64,000 nt of DNA, from the NCBI GenBank assembly GCA_003344405.1, contig NOWV01000062.1, forward strand, positions 336,670 to 400,669, in the 5' to 3' direction. The stretch's first letter is position 1, and every line of letters starts with the position of its first letter. This document shows, one piece after another, positions 49,686 to 61,816 of this stretch. The notes under the pieces are model-generated. The model was given only the letters and a program-made list of their open reading frames with translations. It made no database searches and had not been told where the DNA came from. Position numbers and translations under genes: made by a program. The DNA comes from Trichoplax sp. H2. Its lineage: Eukaryota; Placozoa; Uniplacotomia; Trichoplacea.

Positions 49686-52600
49686 ATGTCTGGCAGGAAA
49701 AGAACCAGCGATATATTAATGGATTCATTGCGAATTGTTTCCTTTAAGGAAGCTCCATCTTTGCCATCCAAGTATCATGGTGTAAAGTCAACACTAGGAT
49801 CAGGAGCCAGTAAAACCATCGATTTAGTACTGGTAAGAAAGACAGAACCCTTTGCTTTCCTGATGAAGACGATTATTTTCCTAGTAAACAGATGATTAAT
49901 ATATACGGGATAGAACAAGTTTTACGTCATCCTAGTATTACTCATTCTAGCATTTTTACACTCAAAATACACCCGATATGGCAGATCGGTCTATTGAAAT
50001 AGAATTATTATAAATATCAGTATTGTTACTGGTAGTAATTTTGTTAGGCTACGATAAATGTTAAAGTTCTGTCATTATCGTGACAAAGCAAGGCGAATAA
50101 GAGTAAAAACTATGTATAAGCTGAAATGGATATTTCTAGTAATTCAGCTCGATCATGATTATAGTTAAAAGCTTTACTGAATCTCTAGTCTTTCAAAAGC
50201 AAAATGATGCACAAGCTGATATACAAATATCCAGAAATTCAGTTAGATCATGGCTACAGTCAAAGCTTTAGTCTATCCCTGTCCTATAAAAGCAAAACGA
50301 TGTATAAATCGAAATGGATATTTCTATTAATTCAGTTAGATGGTGATTGTAATTAAAGCTTTAGTAAATCCCTATCATGCAAAGTAAAACAATCGGCTAA
50401 TAGTACTATAAATATAGAGTTATGAAAATTGTTTATAAAAATTCAAGACGAAGAATTGGTTAAACTATATATTTCGTATTTGATAGTAAAAGGAATGAAA
50501 ACCTGATTTCTACATGTCATTCCATAGCCTTTCAACTTTTTTAGTCATCTTATGGATAATACCGTAGTATTCTTAGCAAAGTATAGGCCCAAACTACCTT
50601 CAACGATAGCATAGAAAGACATGAACAGAGTCCGATTAAAGTTGACTACATAACGCACTATACTGTACATACTGTGGTTAAGATAGTCATCAGTTAGGAG
50701 GAATTTGAAATAAATCATAGGTAAAATATATCGTGACTGACGATCTTACAAGCTTGAATTGCTTTATAAAACATGGCATGATCACAGTATGATCAGTTGA
50801 TCACTATTCGTAACTATTATATTTGAGGAATAGCCTATTGAGCTTGTTGACTAAAAAATTGAAACACATCCTATCACTATTTGACAACTAGCTCCCGTTC
50901 TACTGTGGAAATTAAATTTAATTCTACAAACCGTACATATTTTTATTCATATTTGAAATGTTAGATGCATAGTATGGATAGTAATGATAGAAAACTGTCG
51001 CTCTACTTTCGAGAAATAAAACGTAAATTCAACATTGATCATTACACCATTAGCCGAAACTGTAGCATCGTTATTGCTGTCCTCAAATTCAAGCAATGCC
51101 AATAGAATAACGATCGATTTTTTTGAAGAGGACACACATCGTTCAAAATAGACTTCAAAGTCGTTGCCCTTGGTTCAATTAATCAATCATCTTGCCTGAT
51201 TTTATCTAGGCTGCTCGAAACGGAGATTCTCAAGCTATTCAAGTCATTGCACAAGATCTAAATGATCCATTACCTATAATTAATGCCTGTGATAAAGATG
51301 GTTTCTCTCCTCTTCATTATGCTGCACATTATGGCCACCGAGATGTAATTTCTACCCTAATCCGTTTTGGTGCAGGTATGATTTTTACAAATAATATCAT
51401 ATCTTGAATTCAATCCCAGTATTTATGCTTTATAGTATTGGAGAATAGTTTAACATTTATAGGCTGCATTAGATTTATGATGTATTTAAATGATTTTAGT
51501 TGTCATATTAGTATCAGCTTTTCCTATGGTACCATCTTCCTTTATTTCAGTATCGGCGATTGCTTCATAATCTTTTAAAATCTTCATCAGGGCCTTAAGC
51601 AAACATTTTATCACAATGGCCTTAAAGCTATATATCGAGACACCTAAAACTATAAACCATTAGTTAATATTCTCATATCTTTCAAATGACCTATAAAGTT
51701 AGTTAGGAAATGACTAAATGAAGTTTAAAACATTTAATCTCGACCAAAATTGTTCATATTTGCTAGATAGATTTTAAGATCTTCTTATTTGTTGAGCTAC
51801 TTTTGACTATACCTCTAAATATGAACTTAACTAGATATTAAAAGAATTACATGTCAGTTCTTTTCCATAAGCAAATTAGAATCACATTTTATAATGTAAA
51901 GTATTTTTGCATCAGGTTCTAATTTTTATTCATAACTATTATTGACCCTTTTAAATCATCTATTTTTTCATATTTTTATAAATATATCAAGATCCCAACA
52001 TTAGAGGAAAAGAAGACCAGACACCAATGCATTTGGCAGCAAAGTATAATGCTGCTGATGGTTTACTTGAATTAATCGCCAATAAAGCAGATGTCAATGC
52101 AAAAAATCAATTTGGCCTGACTCCGCTCCATTTTACAAGCCGACGTGATTTTGTGGAAGCTACAAAGGTACAATAAAGTGGCAACGTTATCGAATATTCG
52201 AGGTGTATAAGATGGCTTAATTAGGTTTAATTGAATATGAGCATCTCCTTACTTCTTATGACACAGATATTACTTCTTGATGGGAAAGCAAATCCTAATT
52301 CTACTGACAACGATTTATCAACACCACTACATGGAGCAGCTGCTGGCGGAAATCAAGCTGTTTGCAAACTCCTAGTAAGTCCACCATGAAATAAATAGCA
52401 CAAAAGTGATTGCTTTTGCTACTTGTTAGTAAAAATTATGAAACTGTCATAATCACTAGTTAATTTTTTTATCTGAACATTCTAAACACGTAGTTGGAAA
52501 ATAAAGCAAGTATTCTAATGAAAGCTCGTGATCAATCAACACCACTGCATTCTGCAGCTATTTCTGGAAGCACAAATATTATGCGCTTTATCTTCCTTGT

Positions 52601-55600
52601 AGGTTAGTACATCTTGTGTATAATTCAAAATTAGCTAGCGTAAGTTATTTTGCTTTTTTGGTCAATTATTATTGATATCTGGTGAAATAATAAAGATCCA
52701 TAGAACTGATAATTTTTATCTCTTTCTTCGCAGCTGCTAACTTTAATCGGACAACCTTGGAATTAGTCGATGAATTGGATGCTTTAGAGAATACACCATT
52801 GCATTTAGCTGTGCAAAATGGCAACTATGATGTAAGTCATAATTAGTCTTTTACATATAAAAACTTATACAAATGTATCAGGCCTAGCATGGAAATACAT
52901 ATAGTACTATATTATCGAATAATTCAGACATCAGTATAGCTACAGCTTAAATTAGTTAATAGTTCATGTAATTTGTAGATACAGAATTAATAAAGGTTAC
53001 CAGTCAATTAAATGTTTGATATCATTTATCGCTAAATGATTGTCCTGCTGGTAGGATCGACTGAAAATTTCATAAATATATCATTGATTAATATCTCATT
53101 GCATTAAATATACATAATGTAGGCCGTCCAGCTATGTCTCAATTATGGAGCTAATCCCAACTCTCAAAGGGTAGGATAGGACAAGGAATTGCCACTGTTG
53201 TAGGATAAGATAAAGAGTTGTTACTGTTATAGAATAAAATATAATTCATTTTAAGTTACAAATACCTTAATACCCACTCAATGCTATTAAATATCATATA
53301 ATCCTTTTCCATGACATTAGCTAATAATTCTAGCCAGAATAACATTTCTATCCATTAATTAATTATTAATTCTCTCCGATGCATTTATTGCAGTACAATC
53401 AAGCGACACCATTACATTTAGCTGCTCAATTTGGACATCTAGATATAGCAAAATTACTAGTGCAAAAGAAAGCAAGATTAAATGTTATCGATCGCGATCG
53501 TAGGACACCAATGCATAAGTAATTTCTGTATATTGATGAATAAATTTAAAATGCGGATTACGAAAGTATATAAATGGATTGTTCTAATCACTTTATTTGA
53601 TTTAAAAACTTTTATCGATATTGCTAATTTATCCTTCTTCTTTACAATTAATTTAATAGATGCGCTCTAACAAACAAATTGGATATAATCAAGTTCCTAG
53701 TTGAAAAGGTAAGAATTGACTCATCATTTTAGGAATAGAACGGTAATAAAATAATTACTACGATAATCCTAGTAATCTATCGTTGCCATGACTCTTCCTT
53801 GTAGAAAGCAAACATTGACATTAAAGATGCAGAACGATTTACACCCTTTATGTGCGCTTGTTGGATGGGAAATTTAGAGATTGCTAAGTATTTAGTTGAA
53901 CAAGATTGTATTATTGACTCAGCAGATAGTTCCAATCGATTATGCATCCATTGGGCTGTTAAGGGACATCATTCGGAATTGCTTTATTATCTACTAACGG
54001 TAATTTTCCCACTATTTTATATTCATATAAATCAAAATGATATCACTACAACCTACAGAAATCTTTCATAATAGCTACAGCACTGTTGCATATCAACTTC
54101 GAAGGGCTTGTTGCTGCTGCTATTTCTAGTTTTTTACAATTGTTTAAAATAAGTGGATCAAGATAGGATTATATAGATCTGATTTCCACATATTGTCTAC
54201 AGATTGGATGCTCACAACTCATTGATAGGACCGATTGGAAAAATCAGACGCCATTACATTATTCAGCCAGTAGGGGTGATATTGAGGTAGCCAATAAATT
54301 GCTGATACAGCTGTTAATGAATCTTGACTTCACTAGAAATCATTCATTTCAAAATCGATCGTGATGTTTAATTATTTTAAAAAATAATCTCTTGTTACTA
54401 GATAGTACAGATTCTCCTCGAATATGAGGCTTCTCTTACCTCTAGAGATGATGAAGAGAAAATGCCACTGCATTTAGCAGTCGAGTAAGTATATCACATT
54501 TCAAGTTAGTCTGATCTGGCTTATATTTTTCATCGTAAAAACAGATATTGTTAATGTATAAGATATTTTATCCTGCATTGTACTTAAAGTCTTCAATTGA
54601 GTAAAAATTCTTCAAATATGGATTAGTAATTTAAAATTAGATTAGTCAGTATTCGAGTATTTATCCATGACTATGAGGTTATATTCTCTCGTAGCGACAT
54701 TTGGATCAACTACGGTATTACTTCAAGATATTGATTTAAATACATTATCACACCGATTTAGGAACGGCCATCACCTTGTTGCTGTTACATTAATTGATGC
54801 ATTGCCGGGTGTTATTAATTGTCGTGATGAAGGTGGTCGAACACCGTTACATTTAGCAGCAATGCATGGACATTTGTATACTGTGAAAGAATTAATTGAA
54901 AGAGGAGCTGATATTAATAGCAAGTAAGTTGCCAATAATTAATTAATCAGAGTACGCCATGGAAAAGTATAATTTATCCTGCTGATAGCGATCATTTCAT
55001 TTTTCGCTGCTGTATTTTGTACTAGATAAAATTGAGTAAATTATTAATAATTTGCCAATATCATAATAGAGACGATAGAAGTTGGACTCCACTTGATTAC
55101 GCTGCGAGTAAAGGATTTGCAGATATGATTGATCTATTACTTCGAAATTACGCTGCTATCCATTCCGTGGATAAAAATAAGGTCTGTTAATTACTGATAA
55201 TGGCTTTAAAATTTATATCAGTCTTGATATAAAATGCGATTATGTTTTATTTAGTATTCCTAGTCTATACCAATACAGTATATAGTACTTGTAAAATTAT
55301 ACTATTACTCATTCTATCGATAAGATAACATATCTGGTAAGTAATGACTTCTATAGCAGTGTCAAATCTTGCTACCAATGGGGCCTATATCTCTCTGGCA
55401 TTCTACTAAATTTAAAATAGCTTTCATTGTTTCCTTAAGAATTTACCAGAATCTAGTGATTTGTGAAAGTTCATATTGCTTGATTCATACGCATTTATAG
55501 ATATGCCGTGATGCTTAAAAATCATCCTACTTTTCATCAAATTAATAAAATGTATAAAGTTTGCTAGCTAAAATTTCCTAAGTGATGTCAATCATGATAT

Positions 55601-55902
55601 AAATTGCGATTCTACTTGTCCGGCATTTTGCAATACTTAAGATAGTTCAACTGATCACGTAACATTCCAAGCTCTAGCAATCTACTCATATGCTAATGCA
55701 GATGATTTTTTTTAATATGTATCTAATCTTAGAATACGCCATTACATTTGGCTGCAACTAATGGCCATTCATCTGCGGTAAATCTTTTACTGGATTATGG
55801 AGCTGATCCGTCCAGAACCAATCAATTCGATTGCACTCCGTTAGATTTAGCTATTGAGAATATTCAGAAAGATACTGCTTTAGCATTTGTCAATCATAAG
55901 AG
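49686..55902 (+). other. Paralogue 3: exons 1-15 (N-terminus and ankyrin domain)
   Basis: Exons: 49686-49832, 51210-51375, 51992-52167, 52267-52374, 52494-52602, 52734-52831, 53123-53170, 53394-53518, 53660-53708, 53805-53999, 54203-54286, 54411-54484, 54762-54923, 55070-55181 and 55733-55902. Exon 12 is 9 nt shorter than its counterparts (74 against 83), which shortens one inter-repeat loop by three residues. The other exons after the first match paralogue 1 or 2 within 3 nt. Confidence 0.92.
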
Positions 55903-58900
55903 GTAAAGAGTTCAGATTATGCTTCATATAGGCATAAAATATACCTCCGGTAAGATATTTCGAAATAACGTAATTTGATACTTGCTCTTTTTTATTAATT
56001 TAAATATAAGGTGGCAGGAAGCATTATCTAGCATTGGAAAAGGTGATAATCCTCCTATGAAAGGCTTAATTGCCACATTACCTGATGTTGCTAAGGTTAT
56101 ACGCACTACTATGATACATAAATATAATGCAGTTTACCTGAATACTTCAATTTCACATATTATAGAATGTTTAGCTATAGAGATTTAGATGGTAATACAA
56201 GGTTTTAATTTAATTTGTAAAGCTAATAAAATTCAACTCATAATTCCAATGTATTCACAAAAATTTATTCTTTGCAGGTGGTTATGAACCGCTGCATTAC
56301 AACAAGTGCACTATCGGAACAACATCCCGATTTTTCGGTATACTTTCTAAATTCTTAATTATAGTATCATGCAAATAGATTTTAATTACTTTCATAGGAT
56401 AGTTTAACTACAACTTTACTCTCTCTATTACAAATTGTTTTATAAAATAACATTGTAAATATATTCACGGCTAGCTTATAATACCGGAATATTGAAATTT
56501 TTTTATTTTTAAACGAATGGGAAATAATCCCTTTCCTTTCATTCCTACAAACCTTCAATATGTTCCATAATTTGAACGACACAAGATTACTTATAACTAC
56601 AGCTATTTACTCTCACATCCACGATCCCTGCACAATCGATTTTTTGGCTTAAAGGTATAATTAAACAAGATATTTACCTGATATTTACATATTAGCACGT
56701 ATACGGTATATAAGTTTAGATATTAATAAAGGGATTATGTACACATAATGAATTGTATGACGTTTTTAATTCAATTTTAGTACTATTATCAGATATTTTC
56801 TCTTTCATACTGTACTCTTGCTAAAGTACGTAAAATGTAAAGATATTTACTAGATATATCGCATAAAATAATATAAAACTTTACACAATACATCATGTGC
56901 TTTATCTCGTAAGTAATTCTATTTTAGTAGCTATATTATAGGCATCTCGGAAGTTCAATAATCGTATTTTTTGTTCGTTTTCAGGATATGATTTCTAATA
57001 ACCGTGAGACATTATTAAATCACCCGTTAGCAAGACATCTATTAGAATACAAGTGGTAAAATAATTTGATATCAGTAATATCAACATCAATTCTATAATA
57101 GATGATTGAACTTAATTGATCATAGTATTTACTTCTTGTCCAGATAACAGTATCAAAATAGCTTAATTTATTTCGCTTGAAGAGTATGCTGAGATTAGCT
57201 TAGGACTGAATAATTAAATTTAATAATCAAAATTATCATTCCTTGTTTGGACAGTAGTATCAGAATATCTTCATTTGTAATGCTCGAAAGAAATACAGAT
57301 ATTAGATAGGTTTTCATCTTCAGTGAGTTCTTAAGGTCTTGACCTGAGAATCCATTTAATTTTAAAATTGAAACAATCAGAATAATCAATTCTACTGTAA
57401 TTAATAGCGGCACAATCATACGCTCATTTAGCAGCTTAAAATGACGATAAAATTAGTTGATCGAATTCTGAATGCCCTGTCCTATATTTTATCTCTGATT
57501 GGAAACGAAATACAGGAATTTGTATGGCAGATGGATATATTATCCGGCATTTATTGCTTACGTAATCTACCTAACAACAGTAACGATATTCATGATTTAT
57601 ACCACAACATTCCAAAGTTTTAACGAGGTAAACAAAATTAAAATCTACTTTCTAGAAAGACTTATTATATTTATTCTATTACGTAATTACTTAAACTTAT
57701 GTATAATAAATTCTGTAAATAAAAATTCTTATTTATACACGTATACGTACAGCTCATGCCACAATCTTTCATTTCATCCTTTCTATATTAATACCTAGAC
57801 AAGAATTGAGACTACAGTTTTACAAGTTGGATTGGTCTTAATGTCTTGCATCGCCTTGATTATTCAGTTATTTCAAATCCTACAAAAGGTTAATTATTAA
57901 CAAGAAGAAACTGTAAATTGATTTCTGATTAAATTATGGAAAATGAGTTGTACTTAATAACTTAGCTCAATCATGACGTTTAATCATTTCTACACTATAT
58001 CTGCAAATAGAGATTGAAGTACTTCAAAAATTGGACCAAAGTATTAGATTGGTCGGTTGCAATTTCGATTTTGCTGTACGTTGTTCCAGCCGAAAGATCC
58101 ATTACCTTTTCCGCAAATAATCAAGTTGATATAGTTAATTTCACCTTCGGATTATTTGATGGCTATCGACCTCGAGGTACTCAAGTTGCTGCTGGAGCTG
58201 TTGCTATTCTACTAGCGTGGTGCCATTTTCTGTTATATCTTCAAAGGTATGGATAGAGAGAGTAGCTATAAATGTTCAGATCGTATAGACTAAGTAGAAA
58301 TTGTCGTCATAGTATCTGGTGCTAAGGTAATGTTGTGATATAACCAGCAGATTTAAAGGTAGGTATTAGATTCGGTTGTTAATAGAGAAGGAACTTGAAG
58401 TCTTTGATGCAAATCTTACAGAATGCAAGAGATCGCAATTTTCAATTTTCCTTCAGCTACAAACTTGTTTATAGGCTATTGCGATAGTTACTTTTACATT
58501 TTTGTCTCAATACCTAAGCGTTCTCGTTGCTGTAATCACCTTACCAGTTGTATGAATTCTCATAGAAAACCTATAGTATAGCAGTTTATTAACTGCCACT
58601 TTTGTTATAGATTTGCCCTTGGCACCTACGTTATTATGTTTGTTGCTGTCCTGAAATCGGTCTTGCGGGTAAGATAGCTTCAAAGGGTAGTTAAATTGAT
58701 CTACTGTATTACTATGCGCAAATTACTATTTGATATAATTTATGTCTTGCTTTGATTTATAGGTTTTACTACTATTTTCCGTTTTCATCCTTGGTTTTGG
58801 TTTATCATTTTTTCTGCTAACAAACCAACAAATGGTATATTGTATTTTATGAATATCACACCAATTAAAGGGATGACAAATTGTTTGGCGTTAAAACGAT

Positions 58901-60582
58901 ATTTCTTATCCTCTGTACCTATAGGATAGCTTCAAAACTATTCCGCTCTCGCTCTTACGGGTTTTAATTATGATGTTAGGTGAAATTCAATTCGAAGAAT
59001 TTTTACCTCACTTCTTTAATAGAACAGCTAGTTCAACTACTGCTTCTGTTATGGGTGGCACCAACTCCATTCCATTTGACGTGCCTGCTGAAGTAGGCGC
59101 TATTCTGGCTTTTTTTTGCATCCTGATGCCGATTATTTTAATGAATTTACTGGTAAGATTTCTTTATTGGCTAAAATTCATTGTTATCAATGTAGATGAA
59201 TAGATATCGAAGAAGAGTTTAATGCTTATTTCTTTTATTACTTCCTAGGTTGGTTTAGCTGTCGGTGATATTGATGGTGTACGCCATGTAGCAGGTGTTG
59301 CCCGAATTCAAAGCCAGGTTATTAATTTAGTCCTATTCACAGGCAAATTCAGTTAAACTCTATTAATTAATGAATTACTAAAGACATAGTATGGAAAGTA
59401 ATTTAATCTTAGGAATGAATTTGTCTAGGTTTATTTCATTGACGAAGTTGACTCTATGATGTGGAAATCATTGCAATGCCGATTTCATCTATCTGAAAAT
59501 GCAATTAGGCCCAACGACCCAAATTCTGCGGTTTGTAGCCGAGCCATTGTGAACTAGCAATAGAATCTCGCAACTTTAGCGCTTTTTTTCTCGTATTTCT
59601 TCACTACTGAACTTCTAATATAGCTCCTTTATCAAGTATTAACATCCAAGATGTAATCTTCGTAGTTCTATAATTGATTCAAGGGGAAATTAACGAAATA
59701 GAACCTAAATCACTTATCGGCAGCTATAATCTTTTTCGAAATTTTTAATATAGCTCCTTTATCAAGTATTGATATCCAAGTTGTAATTTTCATAGTTCTA
59801 CAATTAATTTAGTATCATTTTTCGGCAGTGATAGTCTCTAGTATCTAAAATAATGTTGCACCAGTACAATTTCTCCAGTTAATTCATATATCTAGGAGAT
59901 ATTGTGGATCATTCTTAAAGATTGGCTGGTTTTGTAGTTTTAGTAAACGTCTGCCTCGATTTAGAGTATCTCTGTGTCAATAAAACCTTAACCTATAAAA
60001 TTTAGTATAGTAACATGATTCAGCTTGATAGGCTTTCATCCTACACTCCATTTTTAAATAGCCAATTTTCACCTATTATGATTTATTAGATAGAATGCAT
60101 AGGGCAATTATTCAAGTAGAGCAGCCGCTTTAATTCATTTGCTTTTTCATTTCAGGTTAATCGCTATCTTAGTCCTTTATTCATGCTGACTAAAAAAATT
60201 TCAGCTCCATTAGTTGATTATGATAGTCAGGACACGAAATTGGAGAAAACTGTTCGAGAAATGTCAAAAGATTTTGATAAACAATATGAAAGGTAGGGTA
60301 AAAAATGTAAAAAAATTGCCTTATATGATACACTAATTGTTTAAAATGACAGTGATAACACTTTAATAGATATAATCTTTGGTTATTTTCTACTCTCATG
60401 GCAAAAATTAAAGATTTAATTAACTTTTTGATTTTAGAATCAAAGATATGCAGCGTGAAATGGATACGCAGAGTAAAGAATTAAGAGCTATAAAAGAACT
60501 TTTAGAGCAAGTAGTCACGCAAGATAGACCTGTGAGCGCTACATTGAGTGCTACATTGAAAAGACAAATGTCTTCTGTCTAA
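49686..60582 (+). CDS. TRPA: TRPA1-like channel, paralogue 3 (29 coding exons, 1118 aa)
   Basis: Third tandem TRPA1-type cation channel. From ATG 49686 the exons join in frame to 1118 residues, close to the length of vertebrate TRPA1. Layout: a Ser/Lys-rich N-terminus (1-49), 16 ankyrin repeats (to about 607), a linker (608-702), S1-S6 (703-991), and a C-terminal coiled coil (around MSKDFDKQYERIKDMQ). It ends in a short Ser/Thr-rich tail, RQMSSV. Pore and gate stretches are LIMMLGEIQFEEF (Gly911-Glu912) and MNLLVGLAVGDIDGVR; S5 has GFGLSFF. A Ser/Thr/Gly-rich insertion with one N-x-T sequon follows the pore helix. Twelve nt upstream, in-frame coding may continue through a possible extra exon at 49456-49479. 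Confidence 0.95.
50085..50390 (+). repeat. Tandem repeat, about 94-bp unit, about 3 copies, in intron 1 of paralogue 3
   Basis: A phrase of the form aattcagttagatcatg followed by a tagtcaaagcttta-type block recurs near 50141, 50236 and 50329. In between lie a ccctatc-aaagcaaaacgatg block and a gctgaaatggatatttct block. The array is inside the 1377-nt first intron. Confidence 0.8.
56011..60582 (+). other. Paralogue 3: exons 16-29 (linker, S1-S6, pore, C-terminus)
   Basis: Exons: 56011-56095, 56278-56337, 56586-56654, 56985-57055, 57516-57627 (S1), 57799-57888 (S2), 58011-58246 (S3-S4), 58611-58668 (S4-S5), 58763-58834 (S5), 58925-59152 (pore, S6), 59249-59317, 59429-59530, 60156-60292 and 60438-60582. 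All junctions are GT-AG and keep frame. Confidence 0.92.
59615..59820 (+). repeat. Tandem duplication, 130-bp period, in an intron of paralogue 3
   Basis: The phrase aatatagctcctttatcaag and the following roughly 50 nt (atccaagatgtaat, tagttcta) occur at 59617 and again at 59747 with few differences. It lies in the 625-nt intron before the penultimate exon. Confidence 0.8.
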
Positions 60583-61816
60583 ATTTGACAATTTTTAATC
60601 GAGAAATCAATTAATATCAGGGTTATGGATATTTCCTTAGTGTCTAGCACATTTTGCGAAACTAACTACCGTAGCCAACTTTAAAGTATCATTTTATTAT
60701 AGGAGTAATTACCGATATATACGTATATTTATCGTCTTTTGAACAGCAGTAGTGCCTATTTACGTATCTTGCTTTTTATCGCGATTTTTTCCCCCATCAC
60801 CAACTATAGGTGCCATTTAATTATGAGCTCGAGATGTGAGCAATTTGGTTAAAATATGAATATTTTTAAGTTACCGATGAAGCTAATTATCATGTTATTT
60901 TATGTTAGCCAAGTGTGTTATGTGTAGCTAAGGAGATTTTGTAGCAAAGGTAAAATGTTCTGTAATATCGTGGATAATAATGTCCGACTAGCAATAGTTA
61001 CCTTCCCATTTATATATATGTTAAGTAGTAAATGTTGCTGCTTAGCTTGGGTGATGAATTAAAATCGAGCAATTGAAAGGCACTCGATTTTAAAGTAATT
61101 GATTGTGTTTTTATCATTACTTTCTAGTAGTGATCAAATGACTTCAAATTTATCACGTAAAGGTATTTAATATTCAATGTCTTATTCAACAATTATCTTG
61201 CACAGACACAATGGACTGTGTGTTGATTAAATTATCGTCATTTATTGGCTGCTATATTACAAACTTTCCTTACTCGTTAATTATAGATAATGACATTTTT
61301 TACCCGATATAATATTTTTCAAGTGTTATATTTTCTGCGATTGGAAAAGATTGCAGTAAAATATATTAGCACGATATGTTACAATAATCCTTTTGTAGGT
61401 ACTCAATCATTATTAATCGATGTAAGTATGATAAATTTATCTTGCTGAGATTTTATATCACCGAAATAGAGGACTATTTAAATAAAATTGTTTAGTTAAA
61501 CTGTAATAAAAATTTTATTTGCAATGAACGCTTGTTGCAAGTAAAACTATAATCACAAAATTTCCAATTTCTATATACAATGCATAAAAGTGATTATCTT
61601 GTAGTTTTTAGTATACCGAAACTGCATGTAGAATATTCTACATAAGGATATAGTGCAGAGTTTCAATGGTTAAAAGATTAATATAATATACAGTATTTCC
61701 CGCGTGTTTTAACCAATTGTAGCAAAAATTAGCTAATATACAGTACATCATTGGACGATCGAATATAATACTAAGTCTATATCATGATATAACAACCGGT
61801 AAATAATCCATTACTG
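60583..61816. other. Convergent spacer TRPA paralogue 3/GFER
   Basis: AT-rich 1.2-kb gap holding both 3' ends. No gene, repeat array or RNA was recognised. Confidence 0.5.
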
